From: Drosophila miranda
Lineage: Eukaryota > Arthropoda > Insecta > Diptera > Drosophilidae
Direction: 5' to 3'
DNA: 64,000 bases
NCBI RefSeq assembly: GCF_003369915.1
Contig: NW_022881603.1
Span: 1,984,001-2,048,000, forward strand
Below, in pieces: positions 31,610 to 44,630 of the stretch. The notes below the pieces were generated by a model that saw only the letters and a program-made list of their open reading frames with translations, searched no databases and was not told the DNA's origin. Positions within the stretch are counted from its first letter, which is position 1. Each line of letters begins with the position of its first letter. Both the position numbers and the translations under genes were made by a program.

Positions 31610-33337
31610 TTATCCCTCATCGGAATCGGATTGATTTGTCGGCTTGAGGCTGCCAAAGACCTTGGCCGGTATGGCCTTTTGTTCGAAGCGCATTTTCTTC
31701 ATGATGAGGCCCTCGTCATCGGTTTTGGTTGTGGCCTGGCCTGCCCCGGCCTGGTCTCCACTCGGCTGCTGCAGGTCCTCCTCCTCATCGTCGTCGTCGT
31801 CCTCGCTGTCGCCAATATCAATCTTATCCGGATTGACGACCGTATTTTCCTTGCCCTTGGCCCCGCCCTGGGTCTCGCCGCGCACAAACATGATATTGGA
31901 GGCAGCCTTCTCGGCGGGCTTCTGATTGGCCTCGGCCGCCGCCTGGCGGGCTTTCTCCTCGAGCAGCCGCATGGCATCCGGTCCGGAGCCAGCACCATCA
32001 TCGGCAGCCACACCATTCGTGTTCGTGTTGTAGGTGGCCTGAATGGAACGCTTGATCCGCAGAATTTCACGCATCGTATCCTCGTTGCCATGACGCACCT
32101 CGAACTCCTTCCAGGTCTGCCAGAAGTCCGCCGTGATGCGGGAATCACCTGTTGGGACAAAGCAGAAGAGAGCTTAGAATATTGACGATCCAACGGTTAA
32201 ATGTCGACTCACCTGTGAGCAATGGGCGTAGATGGCCCTGGCTCGATCCACCTAGCCCAGCTTCGTCTCCAGCTCGGCGAATTTGACGAACATGTGGCGC
32301 ATATGCTGCTCGTGCAGAGCCTCGATGGCCTTCTCGTAGATCTCCCTGGTGCGTGGCAGGCCGTAGATCTCGGCGGCCTTCTTCACGAATATGTTGTACA
32401 TGTCGAACATCTCCTCTTCCTTGACGGCGGACGTGGCGCGATCGTAGACGGACATGGCATGCCGGGCCAAGCCGTGCTCCTCCTCCAGCTTCGCGTAGAG
32501 CTGGTAAAAGTACTTGGATTGCTCAGCGGGTCACTGATCCAGGCACTGTTCGAAGAGGTCGCGGGCCCGCTCCAGCTTTGTGCCCCAGTAGCGCGCGAGG
32601 AACTTGCTTAGATACGAGTTCCAGATGTCGTACACATTCGGCCACTTAAACAGGGCAATGCCCTTCTCGTAGGCCCGATAGGCCTCCTCGAAGTAGTTGT
32701 GCTCTTCGAGGAACATGCCATAATTGATGATCACCTGCGGCGTGCAGATCTTCAGGTCGATGATGCTCTCGTAGACGGCCTTGCAGGTCTTGAAGGTGCC
32801 AAAGGACTCATCCAGATCGGCGTACATGGACCACACCTTCAGGGATCTGTGGAGGCGCGACTGCACTGTCTCCGAGTCGTCGTGATACGCCACCTTCCGC
32901 TTGGGCATGGCCGTGGCACGTTGCATCAGCTTGAGGGCTGCCTCGAACTGCTGCTGGCGCAGCTCCATCTTCGCCCGCTCGCACCACACGGCGGCCAGAT
33001 TCGCCACCTTGACGTACTCCACCTCGGTGCCCCGCTCGAAGACCACGCGGGCGTCCTCCACCTGGCCATTGGACTCGTAGAACTTGGCAAACTCCACCCA
33101 GAGGGTGTGCAGCTTTCCCACCGCCAGCTTGGGCTGGACTGTCTGCACGGCCTCGGTGTAGGTGTTGATGATCTCCGTGGGCTGTTCACTGTTCAGCAGC
33201 AGCAGACGCCTCTCCATGAGGTATTCGAAGCGCGACAGGCGCAGCTCCACATCGATGTCGTCCTCCTCGGTGGCCCCCTCGTTCTTGGCCACCTCCTCCA
33301 TGCGCTTGTTCAACGACAGCTCCTAGAACTGCGCAAT
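31610..33337 (-). pseudogene. fand: fand 3' half, copy 5, type A, short N-part
   Basis: The last exon (to about 32140) is open for about 162 codons, with a 4-base loss at the acceptor side (GGAATCACCTG). Both type A stops are present. About 256 codons (32531 to about 33301) are open from MEEVAKN to LDQ. The upstream AQFEEL Glu is TAG. The QPKLAVGK form lacks the SA insertion. HAT-repeat content is as in copy 4. Confidence 0.85.
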
Positions 33338-33637
33338 GCTGGCCTCGCAAAAGGGCTCTGCTGCCCCAACAAAGGCCAAAAGACCGAGGACCAGGGGGGC
33401 AAGGAGACAATAGAAGCCAAAAGATTAACAGATGCGAGTGAATTCCGTAAATGTATATAAACGTTATTGCGGTTCACATTTTGCACTTTCGCTCAATTAA
33501 CTCAACTAATTGACATTTGAAAATACATGCGGTGAAAGGAAGTACATATGTACACATGTATGTACATGTGGGTCCGTAAGGGACAACAGCAGGAGATAAT
33601 TATAAGTGCAGGAATTTTAATTCAACCTCCAACCTCA

Positions 33638-34476
33638 ACCTTTTGCCATCAGGAAAGCAGCAGAGGTCGCTCTTCTCACTGAAAGAGCACACGATGCGGT
33701 CAACCTATTCGTCGACAGCCAAGCGGCGATAAGATCCATGCAGTCGTCCGCAGTCAGTTCCAGAAATGTCTTGGCGAGCAGGGAGGCACTAGATACCCTA
33801 AGCACGACAAAGTCAGTGCGGATCTACTGGATTCCCAGCCACCAGGGCATCGAAGGGAACGAGACGGCGGACGTACTAGCTAAGGAAGGCGTCGGGCTGG
33901 CGAATACGAGAACCGAGAACGTGCCTGTCTCCCTCAGAACGCTGCAAAGCGATCTAGAAAAGCAGGCCGGATCACAAACCGAATGTAGGGGGAGTAATAC
34001 CACCGCCTGCAGAACCTCGAAAATCATGTGCGAGGAACGCAATGACAAACTCAGCCACTACCTGCTGCACCTACCACGGAAGGACTGCAGATTATTAGTG
34101 GGAATATTAACGGGAAACTGCCTGGCTGCGGCGCATGCGACAAAGCTAGGAATCACAGAGACAGTTGTAGGAAATGTGACGAACCTGGGGCAACCGAAAC
34201 CCTAGAACATCTCATCTGCAACTGTCCTGCTCTCTTAAGGGCAAGGAGGAGATACCTGGGCGCCCCAGTGCTGGCATCACTGGAAGATGCTTTCAAGAGG
34301 ACGCCACAGCAACTACTGGCCTATGCGAAAAATACCTCGATCCTCGAGGACTTCAAAACACTAAACACTGCCGCGACGGTTCATACCCCCTCCCCCCCCC
34401 CCCCCTATTCGGACAACTAAGGGCCATACTGGCCTATGTGGGTGGGGCCCCCACTGAGGACCGTCCGGGTCAACCT
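33638..34476 (+). mobile_element. LOA-clade LINE 3' end, unit 5 (both insertion ends present)
   Basis: 839-bp 5'-truncated insert between target copies 33624-33637 (one substitution) and 34477-34490 (AACCTTCAACCTCA, 14 bp). Encodes RNase H (ORF 33738-34205) and a frameshifted Cys/His finger region. The tail contains an expanded C run (about 34386-34404) and ends GGTCAACCT. The clean target duplication against the empty site of unit 3 shows true target-primed insertion. Confidence 0.8.
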
Positions 34477-35590
34477 AACCTTCAACCTCAGCCTTTGCAT
34501 GGCTTTGGAGCTCGAAAGTGATTTACAAAAGAACCACTTTAGTCGGAAACATAAACATTCATTCCCCACCTCTTCACAGCACTTGACCAGAAACAACAGC
34601 AACAACAAAAATCACAATTATAAAGGGAGTCTGGGCGTGGCATACACTGTCAAAAAAACAATATACGAGAATAAATAATTAAACCCATTTTCATATACGT
34701 TTCTCCCGATATTATTCTCTAAATTGAAAGAAAACAACAGGCATATACTTTCATTAGATTTGAACTGAAAACCTTTTCAGATAAGCCGAAGTTGACTTTT
34801 TCGGTATTTTTCGTTATTTTTATAGTCCTGTTTGCCTTTAGTATTTTCTCCTATAAGAGAGATGATTCTTGGTAAAAGTTTACCCCCTTATTTGCCTCCA
34901 TACTAAACATAAAGCTAACAAAATGCTATCGATCTGTTTTGTTTTATATCTTTTTAGTTCATCGCCTATAATCGTACAGCAAAGAAAAACATAAACAACA
35001 TTTTCTTACCTTCTTCCTGGTTCTTCCGCTTTTGCTGCATTCTCTCTTTCTGTTCTTTCCTTGCCGTTTCCATTCTGTCGTTATATTCACACACACACAC
35101 ACACACACAAAAGCACTACTAAAAAAAAAAACAGAAACACAAATGAATTTTATAATTTATTCATATTTTTCTTTCCGCGATCGGCTCTTTTTGTGCGCGA
35201 ATAATCCACTAATTTTTCCCGCAAGACGCACTTAGCACCAAAGACGCTCAGCTACAACGGTACAACAAATGAAACGAGAAGGCAGCAAATTTTGGTCGAA
35301 TAACAACAAATCACCAAAAAAAATGGGACACGTGTGGTTTAAGTTAGTGAAAGGCGCGGCTAAGAGGCAACGGTACAGCAACTGGAATTTCCAAGCAACT
35401 CCACTCAACGAAAATAAGGCGAGCGAAAGAGAATTAGAAGATCACGCGATGCGACGCTCCCAATGCGAAAACCGAACGCATCGCTGTATGCGTGTGCATG
35501 TGGGTGCAGTTGCGGTTTTTGGCTGTGCATGTGAGAGCTCTATGTAAAGCCTCTGTAAGCAATAGCAACGCAATAATGAGATTCGAGGAA
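34477..35590. repeat. Module spacer between units 5 and 6, S-Lap deleted at its end
   Basis: Includes a CA tract (35088-35109) and the whole 92-codon ORF (35269-35547). At about 35580 the phrase caataatgag runs straight into the fand 3' UTR (attcgaggaa), deleting the rest of the spacer, the complete S-Lap gene and half of the intergenic block. The identical joint is at about 45735. Confidence 0.8.
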
Positions 35591-35705
35591 TTTATGAATT
35601 TCCGAACAAAACGAAGAATAGGTCTCCGAAGAATAGGACTCAAATCGAGGGAAGTATTCCACAGACATACATTTATATTTCGCGTAATCAAAAGAAACAA
35701 AAGAT

Positions 35706-37476
35706 TTATCCCTCATCGGAACCGGATTGATTTGTCGGCTTGAGGCTGCCAAAGACCTTGGCCGGTATGGCCTTTTGTTCAAGGCGCAGTTTCTTCATGA
35801 TGAGGCCCTCGTCATCGGTTTTGGTTGTGGCCTGGCCTGCCTCGGCCTGGTCTCCACTCGGCTGCTGCAGGTCCTCCTCCTCATCGTCGTCGTCGTCCTC
35901 GCTGTCGCCAATATCAATCTCATCCGGATTGACGACTGTATTTTCCTTGCCCTTGGCCCCGCCCTGGGTCTCGCCGCGCACAAACATGATATTGGAGGCA
36001 GCCTTCTCGGCGGGCTTCTGCTTGGCCTCGGCCGCCGCCTGGCGGGCCTTCTCCTCGAGCAGCCGCATGGCATCCGGTCCGGAGCCAGCACCAGCATCGG
36101 CAGCCACACCATTCGTGTTCGTGTTGACAAACTGGTCAGCCATCATGTTGACCTGAGTGTTGTAGGTGGCCTGAATGGAACGCTTGATCCGCAGCATTTC
36201 ACGCATCGTATCCTCGTTGCCATAACGCACCTCGAGCTCCTTACAGGTCTGCCAGAAGTCCGCCGTGATGCGGGGATCGCACACCTGTTGGGACAAAGCA
36301 GAAGAGAGCTTAGAATATTGACGATCCAACGGTTAAATGTCGACTCACCTGTGAGCAATGGGCGTAGATGGCCCTGGCTCGATCCACCTAGCCCAGCTTC
36401 GTCTCCAGCTCGGCGAATTTGACGCACATGTGGCGCATATGCTGCTCGTGCAGAGCCTCGATGGCCTTCTCGTAGATCTCCCTGGTGCGTGGCAGGCCGT
36501 AGATCTCGGCGGCCTTCTTCACGAATATGTTGTACATGTCGAACACCTCCTCTTCCTTGACGGCGGACGTGGCGCGATCGTAGACGGACATGGCATGCCG
36601 GGCCAAGCCGTGCTCCTCCTCCAGCTTCGCGTAGAGCTGGTAAAAGTACTTGGATTGCTCAGCGGGTCACTGATCCAGGCACTGTTCGAAGAGGTCGCGG
36701 GACCGCTCCAGCTTTGTGCCCCAGAAGCGCGCGAGGAACTTGCTTAGATACGAGTTCCAGATGTCGTACACATTCGGCCACTTAAACAGGGCAATGCCCT
36801 TCTCGTAGGCCCGATAGGCCTCCTCGAAGTAGTTGTGCTCTTCGAGGAACATTCCATAGTTGATGATCACCTGCGGCGTGCAGATCTTCAGGTCGATGAT
36901 GCTCTCGTAGACGGCCTTGCAGGTCTTGAAGGTGCCAAAGGACTCATCCAGATCGGCGTCCATGGACCACACCTTCAGGGATCTGTGGAGGCGCGACTGC
37001 ACTGTCTCCGAGTCGTCGTGATACGCCACCTTCCGCTTGGGCATGGCCGTGGCACGTTGCATCAGCTTGAGGGCTGCCTCGAACTGCTGCTGGCGCAGCT
37101 CCATCTTCGCCCACTCGCACCACACGGCGGCCAGATTCGCCACCTTGACGTACTCCACCTCGGTGCCCCGCTCGAAGACCACGCGGGCGTCCTCCACCTG
37201 GCCATTGGACTCGTAGAACTTGGCAAACTCCACCCAGAGGGTGTGCAGCTTTCCCACCGCCGACAGCTTGGGCTGGACTGTCTGCACGGCCTCGGTGTAG
37301 GTGTTGATGATCTCCGTGGGCTGTTCACTGTTCAGCAGCAGCAGACGCCTCTCCATGAGGTATTCGAAGCGCGACAGGCGCAGCTCCACATCGATGTCGT
37401 CCTCCTCGGTGGCCCCCTCGTTCTTGGCCACCTCCTCCATGCGCTTGTTCAACGACAGCTCCTAGAACTGCGCAAA
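35706..37476 (-). pseudogene. fand: fand 3' half, copy 6, type A, short N-part
   Basis: The last exon is open to the acceptor (35706 to about 36290) and keeps the ancestral [14 protein letters not shown] stretch, matching the human XAB2 layout [16 protein letters not shown]. The intron (about 36287-36350) keeps GT-AG ends. Two type A stops separate it from the 256-codon HAT block (36667 to about 37440), which carries the SA insertion like copies 4 and 9. The acidic tail ends PTNQSGSDEG. No S-Lap follows. Confidence 0.85.
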
Positions 37477-37776
37477 GCTGGCCTCGCAAAAGGGCTCTGC
37501 TGCCCCAACAAAGGCCAAAAGACCGAGGACCAGGGGGGCAAGGAGACAATAGAAGCCAAAAGATTAACAGAGGCGAGTGAATTCCGTAAATGTATATAAA
37601 CGTTATTGCGGTTCACATTTTGCACTTTCGCTCAATTAACTCAACTAATTGACATTTGAAAATACATGCGGTGAAAGGAAGTACATATGTACACATGTAT
37701 GTACATGTGGGTCCGTAAGGGACAACAGCAGGAGATAATTATAAGTGCAGGAATTTTAATTCAACCTTCAACCTCA

Positions 37777-38610
37777 ACCTTTTCCCATCAGGAAAGCAGC
37801 AGAGGTCGCTCTTCTCACTAAAAGAGCACACGATGCGGTCAACCTATTCGTCGACAGCCAAGCGGCGATAAGATCCATGCAGTCGTCCGCAGTCAGTTCC
37901 AGAAATGTCTTGGCGAGCAGGGAGGCACTAGATACCCTAAGCACGACAAAGTCAGTGCGGATCTACTGGATTCCCAGCCACCAGGGCATCGAAGGGAACG
38001 AGACGGCGGACGTACTAGCTAAGGAAGGCGTCGGGCTGGCGAATACGAGAACCGAGAACGTGCCTGTCTCCCTCAGAACGCTGCAAAGCGATCTAGAAAA
38101 GCAGGCCGGATCACAAACCGAATGTAGGTGGAGGAGTACCACCGCCTGCAGAACCTCGAAAATCATGTGCGAGGAACGCAATGACAAACTCAGCCACTAC
38201 CTGCTGCACCTACCACGGAAGGACTGCAGATTATTAGTGGGAATATTAACGGGACACTGCCTGGCTGCGGCGCATGCGACAAAGCTAGGAATCACAGAGA
38301 CAGTTGTAGGAAATGTGACGAACCTGGGGCAACCGAAACCCTAGAACATCTCATCTGCAACTGTCCTGCTCTCTTAAGGGCAAGGAGGAGATACCTGGGC
38401 GCCCCAGTGCTGGCATCACTGGAAGATGCTTTCAAGAGGACGCCACAGCAACTACTGGCCTATGCGAAAAATACCTCGATCCTCGAGGACTTCAAAACAC
38501 TAAACACTGCCGCGACGGTTCATACCCCCTCCCCCCCCCTATTCGGACAACTAAGGGCCATACTGGCCTATGTGGGTGGGGCCCCCTCTGAGGACCATCT
38601 GGGTCAACCT
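37777..38610 (+). mobile_element. LOA-clade LINE 3' end, unit 6
   Basis: Same insertion as in unit 5, with exact 14-bp target copies at 37763-37776 and 38611-38624. RNase H ORF 37877-38344. The C run is shorter than in unit 5. Confidence 0.8.
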
Positions 38611-39880
38611 AACCTTCAACCTCAGCCTTTGCATGGCTTTGGAGCTCGAAAGTGATTTACAAAAGAACCACTTTAGTCGGAAACATAAACATTCATTCCC
38701 CACCTCTTCACAGCACTTGACCAGAAACAACAGCAACAACAAAAATCACAATTATAAAAGGAGTCTGGGCGTGGCATACACTGTCAAAAAAACAATATAC
38801 GAGAATAAATAATTAAACCCATTTTCATATACGTTTCTCCCGATATTATTCTCTAAATTGAAAGAAAACAACAGGCATATTTTCATTAGATTTGAACTGA
38901 AAACCTTTTCAGATATGCCGAAGTTGACTTTTTCGGTATTTTTCGTTATTTTTATAGTCCTGTTTGCCTTTAGGATTTTCTCCTATAAGAGAGATGATTC
39001 TTGGTAAAAGTTTACCCCCTTATTTGCCTCCATACTAAACATAAAGCTAACAAAATGCTATCGATCTATTTTGTTTTATATCTTTTTAGTTCATCGCCTA
39101 TAATCGTACAGCAAAGAAAAACATAAACAACATTTGCTTACCTTCTTCCTGGTTCTTCCGCTTTTGCTGCATTCTCTCTTTCTGTTCTTTCCTTGCCGTT
39201 TCCATTCTGTCGTTATATTCACACACACACACACACACACAAAAGCACTATTAAAAAAAAAAACAAACACAAATGAATTTTATAATTTATTCATATTTTT
39301 CTTTCCGCGATCGGCTCTTTTTGTGCGCGAATAATCCACTAAATTTTCCCGCAAGACGCACTTAGCACCAAAGACGCTCAGCTACAACGGTACAACAAAT
39401 GAAACGAGAAGGCAGCAATTTTTGGTCGAATAACAACAAATCACCAAAAAAAAACGGGACACGTGTGGTTTAAGTTAGTAGAAGGCGCGGCTAAGAGGCA
39501 ACGGTACAGCAACTGGAATTTCCAAGCAACTCCACTCAACGGAAAGAAGGCGAGCGAAAGAGAATTAGAAGATCACGCGATGCGACGCTCCCAATGCGAA
39601 AACCGAACGCATCGCTGTATGCGTGTGCATGTGGGTGCAGTTGCGGTTTTTGGTTGTGCATGTGAGAGCTCTATGTAAAGCCTCTGTAAGCAATAGCAAC
39701 GCAATAATAAGCATAAGTATAGATGCTTGAGCGGTGAAGTGAAATGATGAACAGAAGAGAGGAAAAGTAAAATAAGCGGCTAATTTCTCCACCATTTGTA
39801 TTGCAAAAATGTACTTCAATTAACAACAAATTTGGAACGCGGAACATTAACCAAGGAATTGTGTAACGAACATAATCAGA
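38611..39880. repeat. Module spacer between units 6 and 7
   Basis: CA tract 39220-39241. The 92-codon ORF is shifted by a longer A run near 39450. It shares the shortened 3' part (joint near 39812) with the unit 4/5 spacer, one of the signs of the 10.15-kb higher-order repeat. Confidence 0.75.
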
Positions 39881-41429
39881 TTACTTGCCGTCGGGCAAGC
39901 CATCTGAAACAGAAACTGAACGATGGTGCGAGTGGGACGGCCAGTCATGCGGTCCTTCAGCAAATATGGGAGCGGATTGTAGCGCGTCAGCATGCCCACG
40001 TTGCGGATGTCCAGGTGGGCCCAGTCGACGCACGGCACCAGCTCGTGCAGAACGGCGGCAGCGATGCAGCTGGAGGCGGGGCCACGTCCGCGGTTGCTGA
40101 TGTCAAAGGTCTCGTTCGGCATGATCAGCTCCTTGAAGTAGCGCCACAGGGGCAGACGCCAAACGCGATCCCCCGTAAGGGCACCGGCCTTCTCGAACTG
40201 CTTGTAGACGAAGTTCGAATTGCTGAAAATCCCGGCTGCTGCTCCGCCCAGCGCTGGGCAGACGGCGTAGCAATGTCCACGACCATGCGCGGCTTGTAGA
40301 TCGTCTGGGCGTAGAGCAAGGGATCGGCCATGGCCATCACACCAGCCTTGCTGACGTCCACGAAGCCGAGAGTTTTGCCATTGAAGAGGGACACCACGTC
40401 GCCAGGCTTGGCCGCCATTCCGGAGGGCATGTTCTCGCACAGCGGCAGCAGTGCCGTTATGTTTAGGGGCAGCGATAGGCCGGCGGCGGCTCGGATGACG
40501 CCCACGCAGGCGGCTGCACCGGACATGCAGCCGCGGTACATGGACAAGCAGTCCTTGGGACGGAGGCAGAGGCCCCCGCTGTTGAATGTGATGCCCTTGC
40601 CCAGCAGGAGGATGGGCTTGTCCTCGGGTGCGGTGCCGCAGTAGGCGATTTCCAAGATGATCGGCGGCTCGCAGCTGCCCTTGGCCACCATCAAGAAGCT
40701 GTTCAAGCTCTTGGACTCGATCCAGTCCATGCTGCGTACCTCCACGGATACCCCGCAGGGGCACAGGGCATCCACCGTTGACTGGGCGAAGATTGTGGGA
40801 GTCGGGCGACGGGCCAGGTTCTGCGATTCGGCCTTGAACAGGCCCCGCATCCAGGCATCCGAGTCGGGAGAGTCGTACAGCTCCAGTTTGGAAATGAGTG
40901 TGCGGTCCCGACGGCGCTTGTTGGTGTTGTAGCGCCAGACGGCCAAGGCGCTCCCCTCGGCCGCCTGCTCCGCATACTCCATCGACTCCACGAAGACATC
41001 TGTGCAGCCCTGCAGTTGAAGGGCACGAGCCCCCACGCCGGCAGCGACGCGAGTGTTCTCCATTCCCTCGTCGATCATCTCCAGGTCGTTGAAGCCGGCC
41101 CCCTCCTGTCCCACGCCGACCACGGCCACCGCACGGAACTCCGCATCCACGTTCATAAAGACACGGCCTTTTCCCAGCTGGCCACTCAGGCCCGTCTCGC
41201 GTATTAGATCAGTGATCTTACCCTGGACGCGATCGTCAAACTTCTCGCCGGATGGTGTCATCTTGGGCTGGCGGTCGCCCTCCTTGGCGTACACGCCCAC
41301 CACAACGCCTTTGAACACCGAGTCACATTTCTCGGCGTAGTGCCGTCGCTGTTCCACATCTCTGCGTCTGGCCAGGAATGTGTGCTGGACACGCCTGCAC
41401 AGGGCGTGCATCAAGCGTACAGACTTCAT
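39881..41429 (-). pseudogene. S-Lap: S-Lap-like aminopeptidase, copy 6
   Basis: ATG at 41429 opens about 390 codons (40125-41429) through NGKTLGFVDVSKAG and most of the peptidase domain, the longest N-terminal run after copy 1. A 10-base loss near 40269 then shifts the frame. A 1-base loss near the C-terminus (GGGG to GGG, about 39894) would also miss the native stop. It carries the ARRPTPT eight-codon deletion. Catalytic substitutions as in copy 1. Confidence 0.85.
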
Positions 41430-41765
41430 CGCTTAATGATAGTGACAGTCCCTCGCGACAGGTTACGAAAGTTCTCTTATTTTTCAGACAGTTCCAGACA
41501 AATTTTGCTTTTTTCCGAATAAAAAAAATGTAAATCTAAAAAATAGAGAGAATAGATGTTCTTCCAACAGCTGATTCGAAAGGAATGAGATATCCCAAGG
41601 CTCAAGCTCTGGCAGGGAAACATTGCCAACGCCTGCTGAGATTCGAGGAATTTATGAATTTCCGAACAAAACGAAGAATAGGTCTCCGAAGAATAGGTCT
41701 CAAATCGAGGGAAGTATTCCACAGACATACATTTATATTTCGCGTAATCAAAAGAAACAAAAGAT

Positions 41766-43497
41766 TTATCCCTCATCGGAATCGGATTGATTTGTCGGCT
41801 TGAGGCTGCCAAAGACCTTGGCCGGTATGGCCTTTTGTTCGAAGCGCATTTTCTTCATGATGAGGCCCTCGTCATCGGTTTTGGTTGTGGCCTGGCCTGC
41901 CTCGGCCTGGTCTCCACTCGGCTGCTGCAGGTCCTCCTCCTCATCGTCGTCGTCGTCCTCGCTGTCGCCAATATCAATCTTATCCGGATTGACGACCGTA
42001 TTTTCCTTGCCCTTGGCCCCGCCCTGGGTCTCGCCGCGCACAAACATGATATTGGAGGCAGCCTTCTCGGCGGGCTTCTGATTGGCCTCGGCCGCCGCCT
42101 GGCGGGCTTTCTCCTCGAGCAGCCGCATGGAATCCGGTCCGGAGCCAGCACCATCATCGGCAGCCACACCATTCGTGTTCGTGTTGTAGGTGGCCTGAAT
42201 GGAACGCTTGATCCGCAGAATTTCACGCATCGTATCCTCGTTGCCATGACGCACCTCGAACTCCTTCCAGGTCTGCCAGAAGTCCGCCGTGATGCGGGGA
42301 TCGCACACCTGTTGGGACAAAGCAGAAGAGAGCTTAGAATATTGACGATCCAACGGTTAAATGTCGACTCACCTGTGAGCAATGGGCGTAGATGGCCCTG
42401 GCTCGATCCACCTAGCCCAGCTTCGTCTCCAGCTCGGCGAATTTGACGAACATGTGGCGCATATGCTGCTCGTGCAGAGCCTCGATGGCCTTCTCGTAGA
42501 TCTCCCTGGTGCGTGGCAGGCCGTAGATCTCGGCGGCCTTCTTCACGAATATGTTGTACATGTCGAACATCTCCTCTTCCTTGACGGCGGACGTGGCGCG
42601 ATCGTAGACGGACATGGCATGCCGGGCCAAGCCGTGCTCCTCCTCCAGCTTCGCGTAGAGCTGGTAAAAGTACTTGGATTGCTCAGCGGGTCACTGATCC
42701 AGGCACTGTTCGAAGAGGTCGCGGGCCCGCTCCAGCTTTGTGCCCCAGTAGCGCGCGAGGAACTTGCTTAGATACGAGTTCCAGATGTCGTACACATTCG
42801 GCCACTTAAACAGGGCAATGCCCTTCTCGTAGGCCCGATAGGCCTCCTCGAAGTAGTTGTGCTCTTCGAGGAACATGCCATAATTGATGATCACCTGCGG
42901 CGTGCAGATCTTCAGGTCGATGATGCTCTCGTAGACGGCCTTGCAGGTCTTGAAGGTGCCAAAGGACTCCTCCAGATCGGCGTACATGGACCACACCTTC
43001 AGGGATCTGTGGAGGCGCGACTGCACTGTCTCCGAGTCGTCGTGATACGCCACCTTCCGCTTGGGCATGGCCGTGGCACGTTGCATCAGCTTGAGGGCTG
43101 CCTCGAACTGCTGCTGGCGCAGCTCCATCTTCGCCCACTCGCACCACACGGCGGCCAGATTCGCCACCTTGACGTACTCCACCTCGGTGCCCCGCTCGAA
43201 GACCACGCGGGCGTCCTCCACCTGGCCATTGGACTCGTAGAACTTGGGAAACTCCACCCAGAGGGTGTGCAGCTTTCCCACCGCCAGCTTGGGCTGGACT
43301 GTCTGCACGGCCTCGGTGTAGGTGTTGATGATCTCCGTGGGCTGTTCACTGTTCAGCAGCAGCAGACGCCTCTCCATGAGGTATTCGAAGCGCGACAGGC
43401 GCAGCTCCACATCGATGTCGTCCTCCTCGGTGGCCCCCTCGTTCTTGGCCACCTCCTCCATGCGCTTGTTCAACGACAGCTCCTAGAACTGCGCAAT
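41766..43497 (-). pseudogene. fand: fand 3' half, copy 7, type A, short N-part
   Basis: The last exon is open for about 180 codons up to the intron (about 42309-42372). It keeps [20 protein letters not shown] and lacks the [10 protein letters not shown] stretch after ATYNT, as copies 3, 4, 5, 9 and 11 do. Two type A stops. HAT block 42691 to about 43461 open (about 256 codons) from MEEVAKN. Aligns with copy 5 at an offset near 10,160. Confidence 0.85.
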
Positions 43498-43797
43498 GCT
43501 GGCCTCGCAAAAGGGCTCTGCTGCCCCAACAAAGGCCAAAAGACCGAGGACCAGGGGGGCAAGGAGACAATAGAAGCCAAAAGATTAACAGAGGCGAGTG
43601 AATTCCGTAAATGTATATAAACGTTATTGCGGTTCACATTTTGCACTTTCGCTCAATTAACTCAACTAATTGACATTTGAAAATACATGCGGTGAAAGGA
43701 AGTACATATGTACACATGTATGTACATGTGGGTCCGTAAGGGACAACAGCAGGAGATAATTATAAGTGCAGGAATTTTAATTCAACCTTCAACCTCA

Positions 43798-44630
43798 ACC
43801 TTTTGCCATCAGGAAAGCAGCAGAGGTCGCTCTTCTCACTGAAAGAGCACACGATGCGGTCAACCTATTCGTCGACAGCCAAGCGGCGATAAGATCCATG
43901 CAGTCGTCCGCAGTCAGTTCCAGAAATGTCTTGGCGAGCAGGGAGGCACTAGATACCCTAAGCATGACAAAGTCAGTGCGGATCTACTGGATTCCCAGCC
44001 ACCAGGGCATCGAAGGGAACGAGACGGCGGACGTAATAGGTAAGGAAGGCGTCGGGCTGGCGAATACGAGAACCGAGAACGTGCCTGTCTCCCTCAGAAC
44101 GCTGCAAAGCGATCTAGAAAAGCAGGCCGGATCACAAACCGAATGTAGGTGGAGGAGTACCACCGCCTGCAGAACCTCGAAAATCATGTGCAAGGAACGC
44201 AATGACAAACTCAGCCACTACCTGCTGCACCTACCACGGAAGGACTGCAGATTATTAGTGGGAATATTAACGGGACACTGCCTGGCTGCGGCGCATGCGA
44301 CAAAGCTAGGAATCACTGAGACAGTTGTAGGAAATGTGACGAACCTGGGGCAACCGAAACCCTAGAACATCTCATCTGCAACTGTCCTGCTCTCTTAAGG
44401 GCAAGGAGGAGATACCTGGGCGCCCCAGTGCTGGCATCACTGGAAGATGCTTTCAAGAGGACGCCACAGCAACTACTGGCCTATGCGAAAAATACCTCGA
44501 TCCTCGAGGACTTCAAAACACTAAACACTGCCGCGACGGTTCATACCCCCTCCCCCCCCTATTCGGACAACTAAGGGCCATACTGGCCTATGTGGGTGGG
44601 GCCCCCTCTGAGGACCGTCCGGGTCAACTT
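43798..44630 (+). mobile_element. LOA-clade LINE 3' end, unit 7
   Basis: Same insertion, target copies 43784-43797 and 44631-44644. RNase H ORF 43898-44365 with a changed DVIGKEG motif in place of DVLAKEG. Confidence 0.8.

Noticed and set aside
35727-36422. Long plus-strand open frames (for example 231 codons) opposite the fand tail
   Set aside because: They mirror the GC-rich codon bias of fand on the minus strand, have no family resemblance and recur only because the module recurs.
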